A stretch of 64,000 nt of DNA from Capra hircus (GCF_001704415.2 NC_030816.1:75843713-75907712), one strand, 5' to 3'; counted from the first letter of the stretch, positions 45,958 to 58,196 are shown. Translations and numbers: made by a program. The notes: generated from the sequence alone by a model not told the origin.

Positions 45958-46806
45958 CTAACATACTGTTCTTGATCGTAGAAGCTCATAATTCAATAGA
46001 GGAGACAGATGTTCAAATGTGCTGTACTGTACTATAAGGCTGTAAGTATTATTATAATAGATATATTGATCAATAGAGTGCTTTAGGAGCCCAGTGAAGG
46101 GAATGATAAATTCTGGATAAAGTGGGGATTTTACAGGGAAGGAGACAATTAAGTTCATCTTTGAAGGATAAATTGGATGTTTAGTACAAAGAAAGAAGAG
46201 AAAGAGGGGAAATAGTGAACAAAAGTCTGGAAGGTTTCAAGTATCTTCACAGGGCACAGAGTGGCTATTCCCATATGGCTGGAACCTGACTTTTCTTGGT
46301 GGAGCTGTGGTGGGAGAGCAGATTGGAATGGCTTGGGTTGTGAAGACTGAGCTCTCTTTTTTCCGCAGACTCTGAAGTGCAATAAGCAATTTTTGAACAT
46401 CACAGTGTTTTAGAAAGATCATGTTACCGGGCAGCTGAGATTGCAGACTCAGGAGAGACTCAGAAATGATAGGGGTGATAACCCAGAGGGATATAAGGAA
46501 AGTAGAGTGAGAAGAGAAGGCATCTATGCTTAGGATTTAACCCTAAGAAGACCATCGGTGATGTCTGAGCAAAAATTTCAGCAGAGTGGTGGAGAACAGA
46601 AGTCAGTTTGCATTAGGACAAGGGGAGACTACTATGGGAGAAGCTAGAGACTTAGATGACAATGAAGTCTGGTGACCAAAGAGAAAACAGGCATGAAGCT
46701 ATGAAAAGCAGGATCAAAGAAAGGTTTTGTTGAAAAGAATGGCAAGATACATGTTTGTACCTTATCACGGGCATCTATAGGGATAAACGGGTTCATGCAT
46801 AGGCGC

Positions 46807-47030
46807 AGGGGGCTTCACCAGTGGCTCAGTGGTAAAGAATCTGCCTGCAATGCAGGAGTTGAAAGAGATGCATGTTCAGTCCCTGCATCAGGAAGATCCC
46901 CTGGAGGAGGGCATGGCAACCCACTCCAGTATTCTTACCTGGAGCATCACATGGACAGAGGAGCCTGGTGGGGATATAGTCCATAGGGTCACAAAGAGTT
47001 GGACACGACTGAAACAACTTAGCATGCACT
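46807..47030 (+). mobile_element. Bov-tA SINE
   Basis: Head GGGCTTCACCAGTGGCTCAG and BovA body to TTGGACACGACTGAAACAAC. Flanking duplication CATAGGCGCAG / CATAGGCGTAG (46796-46806, 47031-47041) has one mismatch. Confidence 0.9.
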
Positions 47031-48830
47031 CATAGGCGTAGAATTTGGCACGAAAAATACTCTTCAGTTGAAAAATCTGTACTCTGGACACTCATGCATT
47101 CATTCTCTGCACTTAAAAAAAAACAAAACAAAAAACGGAGGAAGCTTCCTGCCTGTACTGAGGGTTGGATATGTAGAGATGCTTAAGAGATGCTGGGGGG
47201 ATCCCAGTGTCATAGATGAGATGGGCAAATCAGGACACAGTGCAGTTAGTGCTATGAGAAAAGTACACAGTTCAACAGGAATTCAGATAAAAGGAGTGAT
47301 TACTTCTTTCCTATCTCATTGTGTGAGGAAATGAGCCACATTCACCTGGGAGATAACACTGGAGAGTGGCCAGAAAAGATGAGTAGGAGCTTGTTAGGTA
47401 GAAGAGGTGGGGAAGGAATTTGGGGCTCGGGGATGGCAGGAATGATGAAGGACTGGAGGGTGGCAGGGAGACTGGACCGTGGTGCTCAGTGTGCCAGGGC
47501 AGGCTGATCTTGCGAGGCGTTATCCCATGGGTGATGGAAAGCCATAGATGGGTCGTGACTAAAAGAAAGTTTTCTCCAAAGGCAGGGTGGCTCTGAGAGT
47601 CTAGAGGCTAAAAGGAGGAGCCCTTTGGGTTCTGGAATAAAACTATTCTTAGAATAGTTTTGATGAGAAGAGAATAAGGGTTGGGATCAAACAGTGAAAG
47701 GAATTTCTCAAACAGATGTCTCAAAAAGGTGTGTTGGTTGACATTTTGAGCTTGATAGGAAATCCTGCACCTGAGCCTAATGTGTTAAATTGGAAGGAAT
47801 CTGATTGCCGGACATCTACACCATGGGTTCCACCAATACCTTGCAATAAATATTCAAAAGAAAAATGATTCTCCCTTCTCAAATTTGTCCCTCTCCTTCT
47901 CAGTGATGATGTAATCTGCCTCCAGTTGCTCAAGCCAGAATCCTGAGGGTCATCCTGAAGGCCTCCCTCTTTTCAGTCGATTCCTAAGCACTGTAAATCC
48001 TAAAACATTATATCCACAATAGATCTCAAATATCCCCTCCTCATCTCTAATTTAGAAGCAGTGCTTTACTTTGGAGCATTATGACCATTTGCATGGACTG
48101 TGGAAACAACCTTCTCACTGATCGCCCCACCACTCCCAGCATGGTCTTAATAAAATGCATGTCTAATCTTATCTTCCTCCATCTGGTCGAGGGCTCTGTA
48201 TGGGCCTCCCTCAGGATTAGGTCTTGATTCCTTCTTTAAATGGCTGTGACCTGGCCAGTTCATCAGTCCAGGCTCTTTTCTCATCTGCAATCTCTCAGGC
48301 CAGTGGTTGCAAAGTCAGAAGCCTTGAGGGACCATCGGGGTACTGGTAGGGTGCAATGAGTGGTCAGAGACCAAACACATCCACATTCAAATTTGTCCTG
48401 TGGTCTAAAATATGAAGGCCCCCTTGGCAACCCAGATTGCACATTGCTGGTCTCTCTGAGAAGTGTTCTTCTCATCTTCTTCTCCTGGAAATAACTGCCC
48501 CACTGTCCCATTAGCTGTCCCTTCAGATCCAGTTCCAGAAACCTTTCCTTAGAGGCCTAGTTCTTTGTGCAACATGTACCTGGTTCTGTCATGCACTCAC
48601 CACCCTTTCTGTATCCATGTTTTAACTCGACTTTTCCAATCCACTCTGAATTTCTTGAGGCCCGGGAAAATCTTTTTTTCTGGAGTTTTTCCAGGACTTA
48701 GAGCAAGAATCAATAAATATTATTTAAGTAATAGAAGAAGCACATCAAAGGCAAGACTTTTAGGTAGATCAGTGTGTCTTCCATCCTTCATTATGATGAC
48801 ACTAATTTGAATAGAGGTTATATCAAAATA

Positions 48831-49030
48831 TAGGCTTTCCTGGTGGCTCATAGGTAAAGAATCTGCCTGCAATACAAGAGGCCTAGGGCCAGGAAGATAC
48901 CCTAGAGAAGGGAATAGCTACTCACTCCAGCATTCTTGCCTGGGAAATCCCATGGACAGAGGAGCCTGGCGGGCTCCATGGGATCGCAAAGAGTTGAACA
49001 CGACTGAGCAACTAACACTTTCACACTTTC
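48831..49030 (+). mobile_element. Bov-tA SINE
   Basis: Head GGCTTTCCTGGTGGCTCATA and BovA body. Exact 11-bp duplication ATATCAAAATA at 48820-48830 and 49031-49041. Confidence 0.92.
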
Positions 49031-49160
49031 ATATCAAAATAGCTCTCAGTTATGAAAGTAAGTTGTGTAAACTGATTCTGCCCATGGTGAATCTTCCATA
49101 GATAACTGCCTATAAACTAGTAGTAGTATCCTTACTGCCCAATAAGAATAGTAGGCATGT

Positions 49161-50274
49161 TGTTGTTCAGTTCCTAAGTCGTGTCCCACTCTTTGTGACC
49201 CCATGGACTGCAACATGCCAGGCTTCCCTGTCCTTCACAATGTCCCAAAGTTTGCTCAAGCTCTTGTTGTTTGAACTGGTGATGCCATCCAACCTTCTTA
49301 TCCTCTGTCACTCCCTTCTCCTCCTGCCCTCAGTCTTTCCCAGCATCAGAGTCTTTTCCAGTGAGTTGGCTCTTCACATCAGGTGACCAAAGTATTGGAA
49401 GTTCAGCTTCAGCATCAGTCCTTCCAGTGAATATTCAGGGTTGATTTCCTTTAGGATTGACTGGTTTGATCTCCTTGCTGTTGAAGGAACTCTCAAGAGT
49501 CTTCTCCAGAACAATTCAAAAGCATCAATTTTTTGACACTTAGCCTTCTTTATGAACCAACTCTCACATCCGTACATGACCACTGGAAAAACCATAGCTT
49601 TGAGTTTATGGACTTTTGTCAGCAAAGTGATATCTCTGCTTTTTAATACACTAAGTTTGCCATAGCTTTACTTCCAAGGAGCAAATGTCTTCTAATTTCA
49701 TGGCTGCGGTCACCATCTGCAGTGATTTTGGAGCCCAAGAAAATAAAATCTGTCCCTTATCTCCACTTTTCCCCATCTATTTGCCATTAAGTGATGGGAC
49801 TGGATGCCATAATCTTAGTTTTTTGAATGTTGAGTTTTAAGTCGGCTTTATTTCTCTCTTCTTTCACCCTCATCAAGAGGCTCTTTAGTTCCTCTTTGCT
49901 TTCTTCCATTTGGGTGGTATGACCTGCATATATGAGGTTGTTATTTCTCCCAGAAATCTTGATTCCAGCTTGTGCTTCATCCAGCCCAGTATTTTGAATG
50001 ATGTACTCTGCATAGAAGTTCACTAAACTAGGTGACAATATGCAGCCTTGACATACTCCTTTCCCAGTTTGGAACCAGTCCATTGTTCCATGTCCTGTTC
50101 TAACTATTGCTTCTTGTCCTGAATGCAGGTTTCTCAGGAGACAGGTAAAGTGATCTGGTTTCCCATCTACTTAAGAATTTTCCACAGTTTGTTGTGATGC
50201 ACACAGCCAAAGGCTTTAGCATAGTAAATGAAGCAGAAGTAGATTTTTTGGTTTTGGAATTCTCTTGCTTTTTC
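49161..50274 (-). mobile_element. BovB (RTE) LINE 3' end, antisense
   Basis: 1114-bp antisense BovB with an exact 9-bp duplication TAGGCATGT (49152-49160, 50275-50283). The - strand still encodes QKIDAFELFWRRLLRVPSTA-like peptides, but frames are broken. The active-site motif has decayed to YAGH. This is the most diverged of the long BovB copies here. Confidence 0.92.
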
Positions 50275-51198
50275 TAGGCATGTAAGATTGAAAAGCAAAG
50301 GTATACAGAGATTAAATTTAAATACAGGTGATTGAAATTCACACAGGATAGAATATATTCATGCTAAGTTGTGATTCATTGTGATTCAAATGAACAAAAT
50401 GTACAGGAATCCTTTCAGCCACTTTAACTTTCTGAGGTTTGGCCAAGATTCTTGAAAAGGCTCTTCCTCTTTGGGGTCTTGGCTCCCTCTTTTCTAAATC
50501 CCCTTTGGCCTGATGTAGATCTTTGCATGCTGGGTGGATGGGGCAATAGAAATAGAAAATGAAGCTTTTATACCTTCCCAGAAAAGTTACCAACTCTATT
50601 TTATTTAAAATACAAACAATAGAAGTTATTTCACTTTGATTTGCATAGATTAGAAATGAAGTAGTCCATTCTGGCAGTGGGGTGAGGGGCTGACAGAGCA
50701 TTAAGAAGGGACAAACTGATGATGCAGAGACAGAAACAGCCTGTGGTTTTGTCACACAATACGACTGTGATGACTGTGACTTACATAGGAAAGATGAAGT
50801 TTTATGTATGCTTTTCAACAACATTGGAGAATATACACTTACAAATACTTTCATCCTGATGACTGAAATATAGGTAGTTTGGAGCTTTAAGCTGGCATGC
50901 TTCAGTCGTCAGAAAATGATACTTGTTTCAACATATAATTGCCTAAAAATGCCTGTTGGATGAAGAACTATTGCAATGAGAAGAAATTTCAAAGATAGAA
51001 CCCAAATCATGAAATTATGTTACAGAAAGCCCATTGGTTGATTTATTCATCTGTCAAGAACTCCGTAAGCATTTCATGTCTGATGTGACCAGATGAGCCC
51101 CAGAGATCAAGTGGAGGAGGATCCTACTCTAGTTTTGTGACTTTTACCTCCAAACTATGAACTTTGACTTTTCTGATACAGCTTGATTTTAGAATGTT

Positions 51199-51350
51199 GG
51201 GACTTCCCTGGTGGTCCAGTAGTTAAGAGTTTGCCTTCAATGCAGGGGGTATGAGTTCGATTCCTGGGCGATAACATTCCACATGCCTCCCAGCCAAAAC
51301 ACCAAAACACAAAACAGAAGCAATACTGTAACAAATTCAATAAAGACTTT
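51199..51350 (+). mobile_element. CHR-type SINE, sense
   Basis: GGGACTTCCCTGGTGGTCCA, then GAGTTCGATTCCTGGGCGAT and a CCAAAACACCAAAACAC tail with AATAAAGACTTT. Confidence 0.88.
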
Positions 51351-51713
51351 AAAAAAAAGTTGTTCCTTTATCCTTGATACTTAAAAACTTTAAAAGACAT
51401 TTTCTAAAGAATTTTAACTTAAACAAAACCATTGTCTATGTTTGTTTGTATAGAGAGCTCTGGGTTTAGCGTGATTTGTAGAACCAGAACCCAGGAAGAG
51501 TACAGTAGTTGGCTAAGTGGTCAGTTTCCACCGTGGAGGCCAGGGCTCACTTAGGTGGACAAAATTGCCATGGAAGGTATGTAGGTGATTGGTCTGCAGG
51601 GGCTGGATTAGCCAGTAGATCCCAGGGGCTGGGAGGGTCATGGTAGCAGCAGCATGTAGCCAAAGCAGAGAGATGTGGATGCAGTCAGGGACATGCCTCA
51701 TTTGTCAGATGGC

Positions 51714-51935
51714 AGAGCTTCCCAGGTGGCTCAGTGCAAATTCTCTGTCTGCCACTGCAAGAGACCTGGTTCGATCCCTGAGTTGGGAAGATCCCCTGAG
51801 TTGGGGGAGGAAATGGCAACCCACTCCAGTGTTACTGCCTAGGAAATCCCATGGACAGAGGAGTCTGGGGGCCTATAGTCCATGGGGTCACGAAAGAGTC
51901 AGACATGACTTAGCAACTAAACAACAACACAGGGT
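51714..51935 (+). mobile_element. Bov-tA SINE with internal duplication
   Basis: Head GAGCTTCCCAGGTGGCTCAG and BovA body to AGACATGACTTAGCAACTAA. A CTGAGTTGGG unit occurs twice (51778 and 51797), a small internal duplication relative to other copies. Confidence 0.9.
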
Positions 51936-52190
51936 TAAGAAGAGTGTGTAATGTTAGACTAAACATCAAGGCCACTGACCAGAAGAGTCCGGAAAATCTG
52001 GACAAGAAACAGAGCATGGAGCTTGCAGGGTCGTTCAAGAATTCATCACCAAGCACTGGAGTCAGCAGCTGGGCTCTGTACTGGGTTTAATGAGAACTAC
52101 CTGTAAGCTTGGGAGAAAGAGAAAGATTCTGTGAGATAGCTTATTAACTCTGCTTTTGTGTCCCGTTTTTATTTTTGTTCTCGAGTTTAG

Positions 52191-52364
52191 TATCTTAAAT
52201 TTCTGGATCAGCTTTCAGAGAAAATGAAGTTGGACCAGATGGCTGCTGAACTTGGCTTTGACATGCGTCTGGATGTAGTTTTAGCTCGCACAGAGCAGCT
52301 GGTCCGCCTCGAGAGCAATGCAGTCATTGAAAACAAGACGATCGCCCACAATTTACAGAGAAAG
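52191..52364 (+). CDS. CCDC170: CCDC170 coding exon 8 (58 codons)
   Basis: The exon is 174 nt, phase 0 to phase 0, too short to stand out as an open frame of its own. The acceptor is the AG at 52189-52190 (TTCTCGAGTTTAG). It reads YLKFLDQLSEKMKLDQMAAE, then LGFDMRLDVVLARTEQLVRL, to NKTIAHNLQRK. The donor is AAG|GTAGGG at 52365. It contains the segment MAAELGFDMRLDVVLARTEQL, which is less heptad-like than its neighbours and recognisable as CCDC170. A Leu-Lys-rich exon follows after 2.6 kb. Confidence 0.94.
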
Positions 52365-53249
52365 GTAGGGAATATTACGGGTGTTGTGAGAAGGAAATTC
52401 TGAGAAACTTAAATCTTGAAAAATAATGTACTTCTACTATATTTGCCAATGTGGATAGGAAACATACAAATATGTGTTCAGAAGCTGAGTCTTGATTTCA
52501 AGCCTGAAGGGAAAGTAAATGTATCATCCAGGGTTAGTTTAACTATGAGTAATAGAGGCCCAAAGTTGCAGACTCAAGCAATTAGAAGTAGTTTTGTTGT
52601 TGTTTTGCTTTTTGCTTTTGGTATTTTTTTTTCTAACATACATTTCTGGAGGTAGCAGCTTAGGGTGAATGTGACATCTCTGGTCTGTAAAGTTTCCAAG
52701 GACCTAGGCTCTTTTCAGTTAGCAATTTCCCATCCCTAGGGTGGTCCTCATGACCATGGTTCACAGAAGTACCTAGGACCAGGCAGAAGTTTAAAAAAAG
52801 AAAGGAATGAAGAAGAGAAATGCAAAAGAGCATGCAGGAGCTATCTTTTAAAGGAGGCTCCCAGAGTTTTCTACATGAACTTGTGTTTGTCTCCCACAGC
52901 TAGAATGTGTTCTGATGGCTAAACCTAGCTGCAAGGGAGGCTGGAAACTAGTCTTTACTCTGTAGCCATTTGCCTAGCTGAAAAAAAATCACTATTTCTA
53001 TGACTGTGGGAGAAGAGGAGAGTAAAATCTTTTGCTTTTACATAAGCTCTCTTGCACTAGAAAGTAGAGGGGAGAAGTGCTTACTTTCCACTAACTCAAA
53101 GGAAGACTTAGAAACAGTTTAGACTACATAAATGAATGAATGGATGAAATGGATAAAAACATAATTATTAGTTATATAATTATTGGCATTGGGGAAAGAA
53201 AGAGGAAAACACAGATGTATCCTTAGAATAGTTCTTAGGAGAAAATTCT

Positions 53250-53400
53250 GTGGTAGAATTATCACGTATAGGCTGCTTAATGACTCACATCTGGGTTCTC
53301 AATTTGGCTCCACCAAGCTGTATGACATTAGGCAAATTATATACCTTTCTGTCTTCATTTCCTCGTATTTAAGATGGGAATGATACCTATCTTACGATGT
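53250..53400 (+). repeat. MIR SINE, sense
   Basis: Diverged MIR: CAAGCTGTATGACATTAGGC, then CTTCATTTCCTCGTATTTAA and GATGGGAATGATACCTATCT. Confidence 0.72.
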
Positions 53401-54730
53401 TAATTTTTTAAAAACAGCATTTTTGCTCTTGGTTCACAGAAGATGCTCTATTCATGTATGACCTCCATTTATGGTGTCTTAAGGAATATTTTCTAAAAGG
53501 AAGCAGACACCCCCTATTACCATCAGAGACATGAAACTGAGCTGCGGTTCTTTCTGAAGTTCTCAGATAATTGATTTTCCCTCCATATCCAATACTATTC
53601 TTTCTTAAGTGTTGTATAATTATTAAAATGACCAGTGTACAGAATTTACCAGGGTAAATTTGCAATAGAGTGGAACTTGACATGAAGAAGGTCAGGGAAG
53701 GGAGGCTAGTTACAGAAATACTAAAAGAGCCTTGTTAGAAAAGGATGTGGGCACGGACATTGCTTGTCCCTGTTTGGTAAGGTAGTTAAGCCCGTATTTC
53801 ACAAAGTTCTTAACACTTTCAAACACTTTACTAATGCAGATTATATAATTGGAGCAAATGGGATGTTTTTTAGCTCTAAGATTCTATATTTCTCCATGAT
53901 TCCAATTTTCAGTGTCTGTAATAGATGAATGAGGTTCCTATACTTAATATTCCACTCACTAATTGTGACACGTGAAGGCCAAGAGGATTTTTTTCTCCTT
54001 TTAGAGTCCATAATCTTTTTCTAAAAAACATTTCAATTCTTTCATTAAGTTTGACTGTTAATGCTAAGTGCCAAGTGCAGACCTTATTCTGCTTGGTTTG
54101 AGGATGGTATAGGTCTGGTGTGTTATAAAGACACTAATGAAATAACACCTTCTTGAAGGTGAATTAACACCTATTTCTAAAATCTTCAATATATAAATAA
54201 AGCTTTCCTCAAGATCTCCTTCATGTAGCTTATGTTAAAAACATATCAAATCCCATGTCTGGTGCCACTGAACCTGTTTCTAAATGGTTGAAATTAGTCG
54301 GTCTGGGTATTTGGTGCTAATTTGCACTGTATCTTCTTTCAGAAAAGACCAGTGTGAGCATAGTTGCCATGGGATGTTGGAGAGGATTTTGTCTGTCTTA
54401 TTATGTTCTGCTCTTGATAAGCTCATTTTAGTAGTTTTAAAAGTAATTTTACATTTTTATTATGAGGTACATCATGTTGGAGGGAATGGGACATTGAAAG
54501 CGTACTCCTTGGTGCATTTTCTGTGGCTCTTTTGTCTCATACTTTGCAGCTACCAAATTAATTCTTGGAAAAATAGGGATTAAAAAAATGCAATCAGGAA
54601 AAGGAATCCAACAACCTTTTTCTGATGGTTTACAAATTAGTCTTATTGAAGTATAGATAAAGATCAATATTATCTAAGGAATTCATTTATATTTACTGAC
54701 TATTCAATGATTATTTCAAAAAATCCCTTG

Positions 54731-54880
54731 GGGAGGGAGGTAGGAGGGAGGCTCAAGAGGGAGGGGACATATGTATACCTGTGACTGATTCATGTTGATG
54801 TTTGGCAGAAACCAACACAATACTGTAAAGCAATTATCCCACAATTAAAATTAAATAAATTTTAAAAAACCTAAAAAATA
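54731..54880 (+). repeat. L1 3' UTR tail, sense
   Basis: Truncated artiodactyl L1 end: GGAGGGAGGTAGGAGGGAGG, then TGACTGATTCATGTTGATGT, GTAAAGCAATTATCCCACAA and an A-rich tail, immediately upstream of exon 9. Confidence 0.87.
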
Positions 54881-54935
54881 AATGAATGGAATTTCACAGC
54901 TAAAAAAAAAAATCCTTTTTTTTGTATCAAACCAG

Positions 54936-55178
54936 CTAAAGACTCAGAAGGAAAGACTGGAGAGCAAAGAGCTGCACATGAACCTCCTCCGGCAGAAAAT
55001 AGCCCACCTGGAGCAGGAGAAACAGGTGCGCTCAGCTGTGATGGTGGAGCGGGATGAGGCCAATGTCACCATCAGGAAGCTGCAGAAGAAGGTGGAGAGG
55101 CTGCAGAAAGAGCTGAGTGTGTGTCAAGAGCTGAACACCGAGCTCAAAGCCAAACTGGCTGACACCAATGAACTTAAG
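54936..55178 (+). CDS. CCDC170: CCDC170 coding exon 9 (81 codons), GC donor
   Basis: The exon is 243 nt, phase 0 to phase 0. The acceptor is the AG at 54934-54935 (TATCAAACCAG) after a T-rich stretch. It reads LKTQKERLESKELHMNLLRQ, then KIAHLEQEKQVRSAVMVERD, then VERLQKELSVCQELNTELKA, to LADTNELK. The homologous exon junction falls after NELK. The sequence there is AAG|GCAAGTGC, so the donor is GC with an otherwise perfect consensus. The frame stays open past the exon to 55241, but those 21 codons do not resemble CCDC170. Confidence 0.93.
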
Positions 55179-55184
55179 GCAAGT
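55176..55184 (+). promoter_or_regulatory. CCDC170: Non-canonical GC 5' splice site of exon 9
   Basis: The bases AAG|GCAAGT match the known strong form of GC donors in GC-AG introns, where the exon end and positions +3 to +6 fit the U1 consensus to compensate for C at +2. No GT at this position could serve the exon end implied by homology. The nearest GT, at 55183, would add two codons' worth of sequence, change the phase and have a poor context. Confidence 0.7.
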
Positions 55185-57109
55185 GCTCAGCTGTGTTTCC
55201 TTGTCACTGTTTGTGTTTCCATAAAAATTTATGCAAAAGAGTGACAGCCTTATAAGGTGCACACTAGGAAAAAAAAAAGCTGAAAACTTTCTCTGATTTT
55301 CTAGAGCTGTGAGAAAATGCAACAAATTTCACAAATCAGCAGGGTAGATCAACTTCCTGTCTCTTCAATATCTGAAATGAAGCCATCCATAGTTGCTGAA
55401 TGAAAAATCAAGTAAAAAAGGGGTGATGTGATGTACAGAAAATAAAAACATTTCTTCAAAGTGTGGGTGACTATGATATTAAGAATCATGTAGACTTTTT
55501 TTTTTTTTTTTGCATTGGCATTTGCTTAGAGAAGATGAGAAAATGAATACACACAAGTGTTTGCTGAGAATGATCAGACAGCAGTAGGGTGTGTGTTATG
55601 CTTTGGGATATTGTCACACCAAGCAGGGAAGAGGGCAGACAGGCTGGGGCCATGTGCTTCCTGGATTCGAGGTCTTTGACTTCTAATGAGTATAGAGAAG
55701 AATGAAATGAAAACTTTGGATTTAATAAAAATATTCAAATGTCACGTGTGTATACCCCTGGCAATAATATGTTAATTTCATATACACTGGCATCCCTGGC
55801 GGGTACACCCGTCATGCATACTGGCAACAGTGATGTCCTTCCTCTCTGCAGATGAGGGCTCTGAAATGGAATGTTTCTGAGTCTGGAGACAGATCAGTTG
55901 GGAAAAGGAATTTGGAATAAAGCCAACAGTTGAATCTGTGTAGCAGAACCATATCTTAGGGCATAGTTCCCACTCGATTTTCCCTTCTGAGTCATTAGCT
56001 CTTCCCCCTCCCTCCTCCAAGCCCTTCTGGCATCAGAACGAGGTAGCTAAACAGAGGCTTGCTTCCCTAGAGAAGGGAAGGGCAGACATAGCCCAGGGGA
56101 AGGGACGCATTTGCATGTAAAGGAAGGAGAAGCTAGGGAAAGCATCTGATGGGGTCCCTGGGTGAGGAGAAAGTGTCAGAGGTAAGTATCCTGGACACCC
56201 TGCTCACACCTTGAAATTGACCTTTAGGGTGTGCGTCTGGTGGGTATGGGGAGAATCCCTGACGTCAGCATGCAGTTGGTTCCACCCTGGCTGGTGGAGG
56301 CTGCAGGACTGCTGGGGCAGCGGGCCTAGACTGCACCCATTCCAGAGCCTGAAGCTCCATTTGCGCCCATGGGGACTGTGGAAGGTGGCTAAAGATGTGA
56401 GAGGGATGGTGTGCTGTGGGAGCAGGCAGGGGTGACCCTCTGAAGTGACGGACACAGTGACCCGCCATCAGAGACTCTGGGGCAGATGTCCTAAGTCGTG
56501 ATCCTGGCTAAGTGTAGTGAGAGTGGCCATAGGACGCCTGGCCCAAGACAACCCTGTGAACCAGAGCGTTGAGGACTCACCCTAGCGATAGCAGAGAGCG
56601 GAAGCAGGAAGCAGCAAGTGGAAACTGAGGGCTGTGTCTATAGTTTGTTCCCTTTTGGTCTCAGCGACTTAGACCTTAGGTCTTCATCATTTTTTCAGTG
56701 CGTTATTTTTAATTATTTACAAGCGTCTTTCCACTTAACCTTTTCACAAGAAAGCCTGATTCTCATAATGAAGTTTTGCTCTTTGGATGATGTGATTTTT
56801 CAAGTTGTGTTTCTGGTCACCATGGCTGGCTTGAGAATTTCCAATTCCAGTATCAACATTGCAAGCAACGTTTTCAAATGTGGAGCACACACCACTGGTG
56901 TGTGCACAGTGCTTCTAGGTGGTACAGGATGGGGTATTCTATAATGTTCAATCCTTAAGTGAAAAATGAGTTCCTTTTAACTTTTCTTTCAATTCTTTCA
57001 CCATCAAGGAGAAAATCTTAGAGGTAATTATGTCCTATAACCTGTTCTGGTCTACGTTTTAAACAATAAGCTTTATACTCAGTGCTCAGTACCAGCTCCA
57101 GTGGATCTG

Positions 57110-57327
57110 CTGTGCTGTGCTGTGCTTAGTCGTCCAGTTGTGTCTGACTGTTTGTGACCCCATGGACTGTAGCCACCAGCCTCCTCTGTGCATGGGGATT
57201 CTCCAGGTAAGAATACTGGAGTGGGTTGCCATGCCCTCCTCCAGGAGATCTTCCCACCCTAGGGATCAGACCCAGGTCTCTGCATTGCAGGTGGGTTCTT
57301 TACAATCTGAGCCACTGGAGAAGCCCC
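57110..57327 (-). mobile_element. Bov-tA SINE, antisense
   Basis: Reverse complement of Bov-tA, starting with a CTGTG repeat and ending AGCCACTGGAGAAGCCCC. Exact 12-bp duplication CCAGTGGATCTG at 57098-57109 and 57328-57339. Confidence 0.93.
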
Positions 57328-57534
57328 CCAGTGGATCTGGGACCCACCCAAATCCAAGATGATTTCACCTTGAGCTTCTTAATTACACTTGCAAAGGCCC
57401 TTATTACAAATAAGATGAAAATCTGAGGTTCTGGTAGACATATTTTTTGCATGGGTAGGGGGGGGACACTCTTATTCAATTAAGAATTAATTTCACCATT
57501 TATAGATGGTAAATCCAAAACAGTCATTTGGACT

Positions 57535-58107
57535 ACATTTCTATGTGTTTTATTTTAAAAATTGAGATTGAAATTATATGCTATAAAATTCACTCTTTGA
57601 AAGTACAAAGTTCAGTAGTTTTTGGTGTAATATATTGACAAGGTTGTACAACTATTCCCATTCCCTAATTCTAGAATTTGTCCATTATCCACCCCCTAAA
57701 AAACCCCCAAAAACCCAAGAGACAAAACTCCATATTCATCCTTTCCTCAAACTCTGTAAATCAATAATCTACTTTCTGTCTCTATGATGAATTAGTTGCT
57801 AAGTCGTGTCTGACTCTTGAGACTGCACATACTGTAGCCTGCCAGGCTCCTCTGTCCATGGGGTTTTCCAGGCAAGAGTACTAAAGTGTGTTGCCATTTC
57901 CTTCTCCAGGGGATCTTCTTGACCCAGAGATTGAACCCAGGTCTCCTGCACTGAAGGCAGATTCTTTACTGATTGAGCTACCATCTCTGTGGATTTGCCC
58001 ATTCTGGACATTTCATATAAATGGAACCATACAGTATGGAGCCAGAGCCTTTTGCCTCTGGCTTCTTTCTGTGTTTTCGAGATTCACCCATATTGTGATC
58101 AGTACTT
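57535..58107 (-). repeat. Ancient L1 3' UTR, antisense, split
   Basis: Old antisense L1 tail: TGCTATAAAATTCACTCTTT, CTCTGTAAATCAATAATCTA, CATATAAATGGAACCATACA. It is split by a Bov-tA (57789-57982) and by an LTR-like insertion (58114-58506), then resumes to about 58690 (GGCTGAATAATATTCCATTG). Confidence 0.75.
57789..57982 (-). mobile_element. Bov-tA SINE, antisense
   Basis: Reverse complement of Bov-tA (TTGCTAAGTCGTGTCTGACT to TTACTGATTGAGCTACCA), inserted in an ancient L1. Imperfect flanks TCTCTATGA / TCTCTGTGG. Confidence 0.9.
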
Positions 58108-58113
58108 CATTCC

Positions 58114-58157
58114 TGTATTAATCAGAGGTCTCCAAAGAAAGAGAACTAATTGGATGT

Positions 58158-58196
<39 letters not shown>

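Larger units (their letters stand above)
45571..52190 (+). other. CCDC170: Intron 7
   Basis: This 6620 bp intron holds CHR SINEs (45846-45957 antisense, 51199-51350 sense), Bov-tA SINEs (46807-47030, 48831-49030, 51714-51935) and a BovB (49161-50274). Bases 46160-46790 and 47050-48810 look like decayed, possibly ancient interspersed sequence without clear family features. Bases 50284-51190 and 51360-51710 show nothing specific. Confidence 0.85.
52365..54935 (+). other. CCDC170: Intron 8
   Basis: This 2571 bp intron holds a decayed stretch at about 52540-52980 with the look of an old mammalian repeat, a MIR (about 53250-53400), AT-rich sequence at 53400-54730 in which I see nothing, and a sense L1 tail (54731-54880) that ends only about 55 bp before the exon 9 acceptor. 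Confidence 0.85.

Noticed and set aside
50339..50854. 171-codon - strand open frame in intron 7
   Set aside because: Low-complexity composition, no recognised domain and no splice or promoter context; probably chance.
55179..55241. Extension of exon 9 by read-through of the GC donor (21 codons)
   Set aside because: The added residues do not resemble CCDC170, and the AAG|GCAAGT context is a convincing splice site; a retained-intron isoform remains possible.
57009..57023. Micro-exon-like GAGAAAATCTTAGAG followed by GTAATT
   Set aside because: A 15-nt fit to splice rules is expected by chance, and the peptide does not match the CCDC170 continuation after exon 9.
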